A stretch of DNA of 64,000 bases from Bacteroidota bacterium (GTDB lineage: Bacteria; Bacteroidota; Bacteroidia; Chitinophagales; Saprospiraceae): NCBI GenBank assembly GCA_029781865.1, contig JAKOVW010000031.1, forward strand, positions 81,126-145,125, given 5' to 3'. Position 1 is the first letter of the stretch, and every line of letters starts with the position of its first letter. The notes beneath the pieces were generated by a model. The model searched no databases and was not told the origin of the DNA. It worked only from the letters and a program-made list of their open reading frames with translations. Shown here in pieces: positions 53,295 to 61,724 of the stretch. Both the position numbers and the translations under genes were made by a program.

Positions 53295-53330
53295 GGCGTA
53301 TAACATGGCATAGACTCTAGATAATAAAAG
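53295..53330 (+). repeat. attC-like site 4, left half only
   Basis: R'' GGCGTATAAC (53295-53304) and L'' GGCATAGAC (53307-53315) are intact and start 7 bases after the cassette 4 stop. R'' pairs fully with R' of site 3 if two G-T wobbles are allowed. No right arm follows before the next gene, so the site is truncated. Confidence 0.7.
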
Positions 53331-53391
53331 ACATGAATAAATCCAAATTGAATATTAAATCTAATCTCTACAACAAAGTCGAGTGGGTAAA

Positions 53392-54417
53392 ATGAATAAA
53401 TTTATCTTGATAATAAATTTTTTAAATGTTCTTCATGTTTCATTTGTAACAGGGCAGGCAAATATTTGCATGGATTCTATTCCTACTTTTATAATTGAAA
53501 AGGGACTAACTAATCAAGCCCAAAAATATATTGATTACTTAATTTTAGATCCTGATGTAAAGTTACATAACAATGGTCAGATTAGATATTGTTTTAATTG
53601 GGACTCATCTCAAAATCTTTTCAATTTTACTGAATATTTCAGCAATGGCAAAATAAGGGAAAGAGGTAGTTTTAATCTAAATGCTGAGAAAAACGGCATA
53701 TGGGACGAGTTCTATGTTGATGGAAATTTAAAACTCCAAAGAAACTTTTGCGGAAAGTATGATTGCTTAATAAATTACTGGAATGAGAACGGCGTTCAAA
53801 CATTAATAAATGGAAACGGATTTATGACCTATGAAGAAGAGCATGGATATCGCATTTGGAAGCATGAATATTATTATAGCAACTGTTTAAAGAATGGGGT
53901 TCAAAAAACATATATAAATGGTATTCTGGGTGAAGAAAGAGAGATGAAGGAAGGAAAAAATAATGGCAAGACAACAATTAGATATCCGAATGGTGAACTA
54001 CGAGCTATAATACAATATGAAATGGATAGTGTGATTTCCATAAAAGAATACTCACTTTCGAATAATGTTAAATGTAAACTTAAATTTAGATATTTTTATA
54101 ACAGCAAATATACTGACTTAATTAAACTACCTAAAGATGGTTCCTTTCCGATTTGCATTAATGAATCTGAACTAACTTATAAACTATCTCCCCCACTAGT
54201 TTTGTTGAACAATCCAAATTCAAATCCATATGCCATCTTTTATTTAACACTATCTAAAAGTGGAAAAGTAAAACAAATTGAGAGTGGCGGTTCCTATATG
54301 TTCAGTGGTGATACAATAGTGCCAATTGTAAAAGAAATGCAATTTAAACCGATGGTTTTTCAAACTAAGGCAAAAAGATCAAAAATTGATGTCCTAATTG
54401 AACTTGAAATTCAATGA
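53392..54417 (+). CDS. Cassette 5: MORN-repeat protein with TonB-like C-terminal domain
   Basis: Signal peptide (MNKFILIINFLNVLHVSFVTG), then several MORN_2-type repeats (YFSNGKIRERGSFNLNAEKNGIWDEFYVDGNL..., KNGVQKTYINGILGEEREMKEG, NNGKTTIRYPNGELRA), and a C-terminal ~70 residues resembling a TonB C-terminal domain (FYLTLSKSGKVKQIESG ... VKEMQFKPM). I use the ATG at 53392 rather than a GTG nine bases upstream. The layout resembles exported MORN/TonB-like proteins of Bacteroidota; role unknown. Confidence 0.68.
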   Translation: MNKFILIINFLNVLHVSFVTGQANICMDSIPTFIIEKGLTNQAQKYIDYLILDPDVKLHNNGQIRYCFNWDSSQNLFNFTEYFSNGKIRERGSFNLNAEKNGIWDEFYVDGNLKLQRNFCGKYDCLINYWNENGVQTLINGNGFMTYEEEHGYRIWKHEYYYSNCLKNGVQKTYINGILGEEREMKEGKNNGKTTIRYPNGELRAIIQYEMDSVISIKEYSLSNNVKCKLKFRYFYNSKYTDLIKLPKDGSFPICINESELTYKLSPPLVLLNNPNSNPYAIFYLTLSKSGKVKQIESGGSYMFSGDTIVPIVKEMQFKPMVFQTKAKRSKIDVLIELEIQ

Positions 54418-54506
54418 GCAATTAATTTACCTAACTTTTCCCATAAAGGAATATTTATGTAATAAAATAATTTAAAGCCAAGTTAAAAATGAGCCGCCTA
54501 CTAAAT

Positions 54507-54610
54507 GGTATGCACTCAGTCCCGCAAGTAAATTTAATCTTTCACTTTTGGTTTTTAAAGTAAGAACTAATTCTTTATCTTTGATGTAAATTGATTTGGT
54601 AATGTTGTGT
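54507..54610 (+). repeat. attC-like site 5, decayed
   Basis: Bases 54507-54558 match the left arm of site 3 at about 49 of 52 positions, but the outer core upstream reads CTACTAAATGG instead of CGATAACATGG and the L' arm is missing. A GTTGTGT at 54604 may be the remnant of R'. Confidence 0.65.
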
Positions 54611-54649
54611 TTATTTAGCTTAATGCAAATCATTATTAAAAAATAGTTA

Positions 54650-55285
54650 ATGAAGTATTTATTAATTTTATTATTCACCATCTTATTCATTAGTTTAAGA
54701 ATAAACGTTAATGAAATTACTAATTTAAAAAGTAAAATTCAAATACTCAATGATACCCTTAAAATTCTGAAAGTTAATAAACATATATTAAGTTATAAAA
54801 GTGAATTTTTTGACTCCGTCAATCAAGCATTACAAGAACCTGCATTGCTTTCAAAAAGTGATTCAATACTTGAAATTCACAGATTGTATTGTATTGAAGG
54901 AGACAAGATTTATTTTTTTAAAGTTGTGCTTTCAAGCGATAGCATACTACAATCAATTTATAAAATGGGAACATTTATTAACATAATTACAGGGCTAGGC
55001 ATAAATAAGTTAATTAAATCAGAAAATAATATAATTGATTTCGCAACTTTTTATAAATTTAAAGAGAGTCTGGGGAAAATTAATTTTTTTGAAGCAACAA
55101 GTTGGAGCACAAATGTTGATTGTTTTGGTCGAGCTGTATATTGGGAAGCAGTAATTGCTGATATGAATTATAATTATGGAATTGATTGTCCGAGAGAAAG
55201 TAGATTTTCATTTGCATATTCCTACCTACTGAAGCAATTAAACCATATTGAGACAAATAAGTTTATTTCAAAAAATGTTAATTAA
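54650..55285 (+). CDS. Cassette 6: membrane-anchored protein, paralogue of cassette 3
   Basis: The 211-residue protein has an N-terminal membrane segment (MKYLLILLFTILFISL) and shares with cassette 3 the motifs ALQEP, KFKESLGKINFFEATSW, VDCFGRAVYWEAVIA, a further Cys ~15 residues later (IDCPRE), and the final LLKQLN. Identity is roughly a quarter to a third by eye. No known family recognised. Confidence 0.68.
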   Translation: MKYLLILLFTILFISLRINVNEITNLKSKIQILNDTLKILKVNKHILSYKSEFFDSVNQALQEPALLSKSDSILEIHRLYCIEGDKIYFFKVVLSSDSILQSIYKMGTFINIITGLGINKLIKSENNIIDFATFYKFKESLGKINFFEATSWSTNVDCFGRAVYWEAVIADMNYNYGIDCPRESRFSFAYSYLLKQLNHIETNKFISKNVN

Positions 55286-55412
55286 TAAAAATAGTGATGA
55301 CTGTCTAGCAGTGAATTCAAACCAAGTCACCAAATCTATTATACTTTTTAATTGTTTTGCATTAATGCAAGGTTTATTTTGTAGTTTTGGTTGCAAGAGC
55401 TAGGTGTTGGAG

Positions 55413-55436
55413 CTTGTACACTAAAATAATTATACT
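55413..55436 (+). repeat. attC-like site 6, decayed right arm
   Basis: CTTGTACACTAAAATAATTATA aligns with the right arm of site 2 at about 15 of 22 positions, with the core GTTATC changed to ATTATA. The upstream TTTTGG.TGC stretch also resembles the centre of site 1. No left arm was found. Confidence 0.4.
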
Positions 55437-55454
55437 CAATATTGATATAATCTA

Positions 55455-57017
55455 ATGGATACGTTTCACATTATTCTTCTAGTTATTGTCATTGCAATTG
55501 TCGCATATCCTTATTTTTTAAAAAAGTTAAAGGAAGGGAACCTAAATCACCCACCGAAAATTGACCAACAAAAACAAGGTTATCTTGAACTTATAAACTT
55601 ATGTGTTGGTGATTTGCATAAGGGTTCTTTAATAAATTTTGTCAATAATCTGCAAGATTACAATGGGAATCTAGAATATGGCGCCACATTAAATTATTTA
55701 ATTAACTATTTAGATAAGAATAATATTTATTTCATAATGGCACTTGACTGGAAGCAAGAAATAATTGATTTAGTATGGCGAGTGGATTCTTCATTAAAAG
55801 CTAACTTTGACATTAGAGCTAATTTACCGAATCCAGAGAGCTATGGACATGATAAATCCATTTCTGCAAAAAATGTTTTTAAAGATTTTGACAAAGCATT
55901 AGGCTTGCATGATATCAGACTGGGCTTTATTGATACTAATACTGATGAATATGTTATTTTATTATTTAAGTTGATTGATGAGGACAAAGTCAAAAATGCT
56001 ATTAAAAGAATAGGTTATAACTATTTGACTTCTTTTTCATCCAAAATAAGTCCAGAAACTAGATCTGAAGAAAAATATGTTCTTAATTTTTATTTTGAGT
56101 ATAATGTAGAATGTTGTTTATGGTCTCAAAATGAACTTGCTTATCAAAAATTTGATCTTACTCCAATTGACGAAACAAAATATGATAAAAATGGAAATAT
56201 AATTCGATATCCTAAAATTAATCTTCCAGATAATTTAAAAAAAGAAGTTATTGAACTTTCTAGAATAAATAATAGTAGATTGAATTGGGATAGTCCAGGA
56301 GAACTTGAAATAACTTGGACTGCAGAAAAGAAAAATGAATTTGAAAGAAGAGCCAAACAACTTCATAGTCAGATATGCCAGTTTTTAGGCGACAAATATC
56401 TTGTAATTTATAAAAAAAACAAGTCAGGTAAAACCATTACATATTCAGAAAAAGAACTTGATATTAAATTAAATACATTTAGAAATTTATTATATAAAAG
56501 TATTAAATGGAATGATTTAGATAAAGTAGATTTTGCTATGTGGTTTCTTGCCAATGGAGATGAAGACTTCATCACATCAAAGATTTTGGATATTTGGACT
56601 GAAATATATAAACAAACTTGTTTATATAGCTCATATTTAATCGCTGATATATTAAGGGTGTTAAAGATTCACATTACTGATGAAATGCAAATTTATCTGC
56701 CACAGAAATCCATTAGTTTCCCCTTTTTAACTAAGAATAATGATCAGGTTATTCTAACTCTTTCCCAGGAAAAAGGCATTAGATTTCATTTTTCTGAAAC
56801 AACTCAATTTAGTTTTAGAATGAATTTCTTAGTTCATTTTCTTGATTATTGTAAAGCTTGGAATCAAATGCTTCAAGAGTGCAAAGTTCCATTTGATCAA
56901 TCTATTGAATTTATGAATTGGTGGAATATTACCATAAAAACTAGTAGAATGATAAATAACCAACAACCAATATTAAATATTGGAATAATATCAAATAAGC
57001 AAAGTAACTGCGGATAA
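55455..57017 (+). CDS. Cassette 7: large membrane-anchored protein of unknown function
   Basis: A 520-residue protein with one N-terminal membrane segment (FHIILLVIVIAIVAYPYFL). Residues ~45-190 (ALDWKQEIIDLVWRV, LGFIDTNTDEYVILLF) resemble DUF6630-type domains, with low confidence. The rest is mixed alpha/beta with a Trp/aromatic-rich C-terminal part and no motif I recognise. It is unusually long for a cassette gene. The stop overlaps a GCGGATAAC that looks like an R'' core. Confidence 0.6.
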   Translation: MDTFHIILLVIVIAIVAYPYFLKKLKEGNLNHPPKIDQQKQGYLELINLCVGDLHKGSLINFVNNLQDYNGNLEYGATLNYLINYLDKNNIYFIMALDWKQEIIDLVWRVDSSLKANFDIRANLPNPESYGHDKSISAKNVFKDFDKALGLHDIRLGFIDTNTDEYVILLFKLIDEDKVKNAIKRIGYNYLTSFSSKISPETRSEEKYVLNFYFEYNVECCLWSQNELAYQKFDLTPIDETKYDKNGNIIRYPKINLPDNLKKEVIELSRINNSRLNWDSPGELEITWTAEKKNEFERRAKQLHSQICQFLGDKYLVIYKKNKSGKTITYSEKELDIKLNTFRNLLYKSIKWNDLDKVDFAMWFLANGDEDFITSKILDIWTEIYKQTCLYSSYLIADILRVLKIHITDEMQIYLPQKSISFPFLTKNNDQVILTLSQEKGIRFHFSETTQFSFRMNFLVHFLDYCKAWNQMLQECKVPFDQSIEFMNWWNITIKTSRMINNQQPILNIGIISNKQSNCG

Positions 57018-57107
57018 CAAATTACAAACACTTATAAAAAACTTATCCACTGAATAATTCAACACCACAAAACTCTATTGGAAATTGTCTATGCTAAGCC
57101 TTATTTA
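57010..57107 (+). repeat. attC-like site 7, decayed, right edge of the array
   Basis: GCGGATAAC at 57010-57018 resembles R'', and GTCTATGCTAAGCC at 57087-57100 matches the L' plus spacer of site 1 at 13 of 14 positions, followed by TTATTTA in place of GTTATGC. The arms no longer pair well. Confidence 0.5.
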
Positions 57108-57164
57108 TTTATATAATCTTTACGTTATTGCCACCATATTCATTTAGACTTTTGCTCTCTGCGC

Positions 57165-57599
57165 TCATATAACTCCATCATCACTCATAAAATAATACCC
57201 ATCACCAATAATCAAATGGTCCAATACCTGAATCTCAAATAAACCAGCAGCATCTTTTATCCTTTTTGTTAACTCAATATCCTGTTCACTTGGTTTGGTA
57301 TTTCCTGAAGGATGATTATGAACCAGGATTAAACCACAGGAATTAACTTTAAGTGCAATTCCAATTACCTGTTTAACACTGACCACTGTACCAATATCAG
57401 AGCCTATTGAGTGAATATGATATCCTAGTACCCTGTTTGATCTGTTGAGATAAAGCACCATGAAAATCTCTTTGTATTGCAGTATATCTTCATTATAGAG
57501 TGGCTTTATTACTTCATATGCATCCTGACTGGAATTAATCTGAGGCTTATCACAGGTCTTTGGATGATAACTGACTTGTATTTCTGCTAGTGTTTTCAT
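57165..57599 (-). CDS. radC: RadC-like JAB-domain protein
   Basis: A 144-residue protein with the RadC/MPN metalloprotease-like core: YLNRSNRVLGYHIHSIGS, and the JAMM motif HNHPSGNTKPSEQDIELT, then VLDHLIIGDGYYFMSDDGVI. It lacks the N-terminal helix-hairpin-helix of chromosomal RadC, which is the form often carried by mobile elements. The biochemical role is unsettled. It is on the opposite strand to the cassette genes. Confidence 0.85.
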   Translation of the reverse strand: MKTLAEIQVSYHPKTCDKPQINSSQDAYEVIKPLYNEDILQYKEIFMVLYLNRSNRVLGYHIHSIGSDIGTVVSVKQVIGIALKVNSCGLILVHNHPSGNTKPSEQDIELTKRIKDAAGLFEIQVLDHLIIGDGYYFMSDDGVI

Positions 57600-57624
57600 A
57601 TTGGGAGGGTTTAATAGGGATAAG

Positions 57625-57676
57625 TGTCATCACTTTGAGAACTTTTATTAGGGAATGAAATGTGAAAGTGTGTACA
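57625..57676. repeat. Long imperfect palindrome between radC and a T9SS gene
   Basis: TGTCATCACTTT at the left is matched by GAAAGTGTGTACA at the right. A related 51-bp palindrome lies at 63355-63405 in opposite orientation; both contain a GGGA(A)TG/ATGTGAA segment. It sits in the divergent promoter region of radC and the following gene. Confidence 0.55.
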
Positions 57677-57692
57677 AATGAATCTTTTTTGG

Positions 57693-57700
57693 TAAATTTG
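57693..57700 (+). promoter_or_regulatory. Candidate -7 element of the T9SS gene at 57719
   Basis: TAAATTTG fully matches TAnnTTTG, 18 bases upstream of the ATG at 57719. No clear -33 box is seen. Its position inside the longer reading frame supports the shorter start. Confidence 0.4.
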
Positions 57701-57718
57701 ATTCAAATCCATAAATCA

Positions 57719-58747
57719 ATGAGAGGGACCATATTGTTTTTAATGTTGATTTCTTGCCAACTATTGTCAGGACAGATACTTTGTATTAAATGCTTTGATC
57801 AGAATGATTCTATAAGCTCAAATGTGCATAATTTAATAAAGAATGGTGGGTTTGAGAATACAACTTGTATTGGCGCAGCTCACTTTTGTCCTAATTCTTT
57901 TGGTTATTCATGTGATATCATGGATTGGAAATGCACTGGCGGAGGCAGTGCAACTTATTGTAGGTTTTATGATAGCACTTCATCAGTTATTCCTGAAGGG
58001 ACTAAAGCAGTATATTTAGGCAATTCTTATGCTCATTCATGTTCAAGCATAAAATTAGATACTTCTTGTTTAAAGAACAATTCCTGTTCAGTCAGTGGTG
58101 TTCCTGCAGGATTTCCCCAAAATGATTCAACTTATGGTGGACCGTTAGGAGTGAGTTTGGAGCAAACTGTTTCTAATTTAATACCTGGTAATGTCTATGT
58201 TCTTGAATTTTGGGTAGGAGGTGAAAGAACTTCATTTGGCTTTACACGCAATGGATTATTTGCTGTTGATATAGGATTTGGCAATGTTTTTCTGAGAAAC
58301 AAACCAACTGATCCATTTCCTTTGATAACAGGTACAACTTTTATAATTGAGTTCAAAGCATCAACCACAGATCATAAAATAAAATTCACTAATTGGGGGC
58401 ATATTTGCACCCATTGTACAGAACTTGTGCTTGACAACGTGAGATTGTACACTTTAGCTGAATTGTCACCGTCTGTAACTCGATGTTTTACAGCCACCAA
58501 CAATTTAAATGAAAATGTTTCAATAGAACTTTATCCAAATCCATTTTCAAATGAATTACTGGTTACATCAAATGACTTTGATCAAAAGGAAATTTATTTG
58601 TATGATATCACTTCCAGGAAATTATTACAAAGGAGTTTTACCAATTCAATTTCAATAAATACTGAAAATCTTAGTCCAGGATTGAATATTTATGAAGTAA
58701 GATATAAAAATGGATTAATTAAAAATGGGAAGGTATTGAAGAATTAG
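57719..58747 (+). CDS. T9SS-exported protein of unknown function
   Basis: Signal peptide (MRGTILFLMLISCQLLSG), then a region with LIKNGGFENTTCIGAAHFCP, VYLGNSYAHSC, VSLEQTVSNLIPGNVYVLEFWVGGE and VLDNVRLYTL, the pattern of jelly-roll carbohydrate-binding-like domains, and a T9SS type A domain (IELYPNPFSNELLVTS ... GLNIYEVRYKNGLIKNGKVL). The ATG at 57719 is preferred over one at 57662 because it starts the signal peptide and follows a promoter-like box. Confidence 0.72.
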   Translation: MRGTILFLMLISCQLLSGQILCIKCFDQNDSISSNVHNLIKNGGFENTTCIGAAHFCPNSFGYSCDIMDWKCTGGGSATYCRFYDSTSSVIPEGTKAVYLGNSYAHSCSSIKLDTSCLKNNSCSVSGVPAGFPQNDSTYGGPLGVSLEQTVSNLIPGNVYVLEFWVGGERTSFGFTRNGLFAVDIGFGNVFLRNKPTDPFPLITGTTFIIEFKASTTDHKIKFTNWGHICTHCTELVLDNVRLYTLAELSPSVTRCFTATNNLNENVSIELYPNPFSNELLVTSNDFDQKEIYLYDITSRKLLQRSFTNSISINTENLSPGLNIYEVRYKNGLIKNGKVLKN

Positions 58748-58848
58748 ATTAATCAAAGAAGTCTTTGCTTCAATCAGGGATTTCAGGGCTTCAATAAATC
58801 TGTATGGGGTAAATAAGCTCTAAAATTATTCTTGATTCTTAAAATTCG

Positions 58849-61368
58849 ATGATGCAAATCAAAAAAGCTATATTTGAAGGTAATTCACCCCATATGTACT
58901 GGTCAGGAAAGGCATATTCCTTCTTGTGTACAATTCTATTTAGCTCAGTCCTGGGGGCTCAAGTATATGTTGTAAATACTGATGATGACGTAGATAATGG
59001 GGCCTGCACAGTTGCGCATTGTAGCTTAAGGGAAGCTATAAATGCAGCAGAATCAGATAGTGTACCCAGTACAATTATTTTTAAAATAACTGGATTTGGC
59101 AAACATTATATACTACCTAGTAGGCCATTTCCAACAGTAACTCAAAATGATCTTACAATAATTGGTGAAAGTCAACAGGGGGGGGCTGGTACTATAGTTA
59201 TTGATTTTGATTACGAGCATTTCATAGGCGTTGGCTTTTGGAATATACTTGCAAAGCGATTTAAAATAAGCGGAATAGATTTTACTCACTTTTTATTTGA
59301 TAATGAAGGTGATTATATTTTTCAGTTTGGAGCAGATCCTAAGGTTAATTCAGCAGACTGTAGTATTTATAACTGTTCATTTATTCAGGATAGCGCGTTC
59401 AACACTTTATTATCTAAGAAGCTTATTTCTGTATCCAAGGCTGAAAACCTTTGCATTTGTTCTAATTATTTTGGAACCGATCATACTTTATCAAATATAT
59501 TAAATTTAGCGGGATATATTTATATTGCTGGCAGTCAGAATTCTCCTTTAAACATCGATTCAAATATATTTGTTAATAAGACGAAGATGATTGAATGGTT
59601 AGGTGGTGAACTTAATGTGAAAAATAATATTTTTGGAGCCCTTGATACTTTTAAAGCAAAAAATATTATAAACCCTGATATAGCTATATTCGCAAATGAT
59701 CCATCAATGCAAGGATTGATTAGTAATAATTTCTTTTTTGGTTTCCAAAAATCTGCTATTCAAATATCCTCAACTAACTTCAATCCTAAAATTATTGTTT
59801 TTAACAGATTCTACAATAATAATAATGATATTTCAATTAGTGGATATGGATGGGATGTCGAAGAAATCCAAAACAATTTTGCAAAAAACGGAAGTGTTTT
59901 TCTTAAGGCAAGTAAAGTTAGTATCATTGAATTAATAAATAACAACATCAGCAATTATGACACTGTTTTTTATAATTTGAATAATCAATCCAATTCATTA
60001 ATAAGACACATTGATAATTCTATGACTTGTATCCATAAGAAAGCTGTTCTTATGGATGCTACATTATTTCCCTCACACCCAATTCCAATAATTAATTTAG
60101 TCAATAGAAATCAGATTATGGGCTCAGGTAATCCCAATGATAGTTTGATTGTGTACGCAAATAATCAGTTTACCTGTCTTGGCACTGTATGTGAAGCAGG
60201 AGTGGAACTTGGCAGAACTCGTGTAAGTAATTCAGGCAATTGGATTTTAAATACTCAGTATCCTAATAAATCTACAATATCTGCATATCAATTTGATAGC
60301 AACCCAAATCAAAGGCCATCTCTTTATTCTGAGTTTTCCTCTTGTTATCAATGTCCAGGTATCGTTCACACCAATTATAGTCAATCCATTTGTCCCGGAG
60401 AAACCATTAATTATAGAGGACATACATTTTCTGATCTTAACCCAATTGATTCATTCCTGATTCAAGGAGATGTGAGTATTTGTGACTCCATGTTTCATAT
60501 TAATCTGTTTGTTTATCCTGCTTCAAGATCACAAATGGATCTTCAAATTTGTTCTAATGACACATTGAGATTTGGATCAGTTCTGATTCATCAAGATCAC
60601 CTTTTAGATTCAATAATTTTGCAATCTGGCACTGGCTGCGATAGTACGGTTACTATTAATGCTGTAATTGTTGGAAGAAATAAGTTAAGTCGTAGTATTT
60701 GCGAAAATGACACACTGAAAATTGGCAATACAATCTTCAATAAAGATCATCTTTCGGGACCAGCAATTATTAAGGGTGGCTCTTCATTGGGTTGTGATAG
60801 TATCGTTGATGTTAATTTAAGCATTAATAATTTCTTTTCAGTTGATTTACCAAATGATACTACGGTTCACAAAGGAAGTCCCATTACAATAAAACCATTC
60901 GTTAACTTTATTCCAATTTCAATTAAATGGAGTCCTAATCTATATTTGGATTGTGACACCTGTTTGTATCCTATTTCAAAACCGGAGAATAATATTACCT
61001 ATCAATTGACTGCTAAGGATCCTAACGGTTGCGATGTTTCTGATTTAATTACCATATCTATACTTGTTGACAATGCAGAAATATTTATTCCCAATGCTTT
61101 CTCTCCTAATGGTGATAATATCAATGATATTTTTCAACCCGTATTCAAATTTCCAAACAGCACAGCTATTAAAGAATTTAGGATTTATGATAGATGGGGA
61201 GATCAGATTTATCAAAGACTCGATGGCGCTATTGGTGAAATATTTGGGTGGGATGGAACAGCTAATGGAGATAAGATGAATCCTGGTGTTTATATTTATT
61301 GGATACAGTTTGCTGGGGAAGATAATGTTATTAAGGTGAAAGCTGGTGATGTGACTTTGATGAGGTAA
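58849..61368 (+). CDS. CSLREA-domain beta-helix protein with T9SS type B sorting domain
   Basis: The 839-residue exported protein begins with a signal region (AYSFLCTILFSSVLGAQ), then the CSLREA motif (VNTDDDVDNGACTVAHCSLREAI split over residues ~42-66), a right-handed beta-helix-like region (~70-480), repeated Ig-like or Cys-containing segments (ICSNDTLRFGS, ICENDTLKIGN), a PKD-like part and a C-terminal gliding-motility/T9SS type B domain (FIPNAFSPNGDNINDIF ... RIYDRWGDQIYQ ... YIYWIQFAG). It is probably a surface or secreted adhesin-like protein. Confidence 0.8.
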   Translation: MMQIKKAIFEGNSPHMYWSGKAYSFLCTILFSSVLGAQVYVVNTDDDVDNGACTVAHCSLREAINAAESDSVPSTIIFKITGFGKHYILPSRPFPTVTQNDLTIIGESQQGGAGTIVIDFDYEHFIGVGFWNILAKRFKISGIDFTHFLFDNEGDYIFQFGADPKVNSADCSIYNCSFIQDSAFNTLLSKKLISVSKAENLCICSNYFGTDHTLSNILNLAGYIYIAGSQNSPLNIDSNIFVNKTKMIEWLGGELNVKNNIFGALDTFKAKNIINPDIAIFANDPSMQGLISNNFFFGFQKSAIQISSTNFNPKIIVFNRFYNNNNDISISGYGWDVEEIQNNFAKNGSVFLKASKVSIIELINNNISNYDTVFYNLNNQSNSLIRHIDNSMTCIHKKAVLMDATLFPSHPIPIINLVNRNQIMGSGNPNDSLIVYANNQFTCLGTVCEAGVELGRTRVSNSGNWILNTQYPNKSTISAYQFDSNPNQRPSLYSEFSSCYQCPGIVHTNYSQSICPGETINYRGHTFSDLNPIDSFLIQGDVSICDSMFHINLFVYPASRSQMDLQICSNDTLRFGSVLIHQDHLLDSIILQSGTGCDSTVTINAVIVGRNKLSRSICENDTLKIGNTIFNKDHLSGPAIIKGGSSLGCDSIVDVNLSINNFFSVDLPNDTTVHKGSPITIKPFVNFIPISIKWSPNLYLDCDTCLYPISKPENNITYQLTAKDPNGCDVSDLITISILVDNAEIFIPNAFSPNGDNINDIFQPVFKFPNSTAIKEFRIYDRWGDQIYQRLDGAIGEIFGWDGTANGDKMNPGVYIYWIQFAGEDNVIKVKAGDVTLMR

Positions 61369-61417
61369 TGATCTATTATGAGTTTAGTTAAATAGGTAAG
61401 GAAGATTAATTCCTTTT

Positions 61418-61450
61418 GAGACCATCTTGTAAAACAGGATGGTTTCTTTC
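61418..61450 (+). terminator. Intrinsic terminator after the type B T9SS gene
   Basis: GAGACCATCTTG pairs with CAGGATGGTTTC (12 bp including two G-T wobbles) around a five-base loop, followed by TTTCT. It lies 50 bases after the stop at 61368. Confidence 0.68.
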
Positions 61451-61724
61451 TAACTACCCCAGACCGCAAAACACATGTATACACTTTGCGTTTGCGGTAA
61501 CTTATTTGTCAATGCCATTAAACTTTACAGGGAAAGAAACTATAAGGATAAATAGATTTGAGTTCAATAAAATTTCTTAAATTTAAGCTATGTTTGTTAA
61601 ATATTTTGCTGAAGATTTATAGTTAATGATTCCAATTAATCTGATAGAAAAAAATTATCAAAAATTAACTAATTTGCAGGAAACAAACTATCTATATTAT
61701 CAGCCAGAGTTTACGACTTATAAA
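61447..61724. other. Gene-free stretch with a small hairpin
   Basis: About 280 bases before the next gene. ACCGCAAA (61463-61470) and TTTGCGGT (61491-61498) form a perfect 8-bp inverted repeat with a 20-base loop. TTGCGTTTGCGGT (61486-61498) recurs with one change at 63500-63512. Nothing else is recognised. Confidence 0.4.

Larger units (their letters stand above)
50143..57107 (+). mobile_element. Integron-like gene cassette array without an integrase in the window
   Basis: Seven AT-rich genes, all on the plus strand, are separated by related ~140-bp sites with attC architecture: an outer AAC...GTT core pair, an inner complementary L''/L' pair and a T-rich centre. Three sites are complete (50621, 51601, 52491), one is a left half (53295), two are right halves (50143, 55413) and two are decayed (54507, 57010). 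The core at each cassette start is complementary to the core at the end of the same cassette, as expected for a circular cassette intermediate. No tyrosine recombinase is seen, so it is a CALIN-like cluster or the integrase lies elsewhere. Confidence 0.8.
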
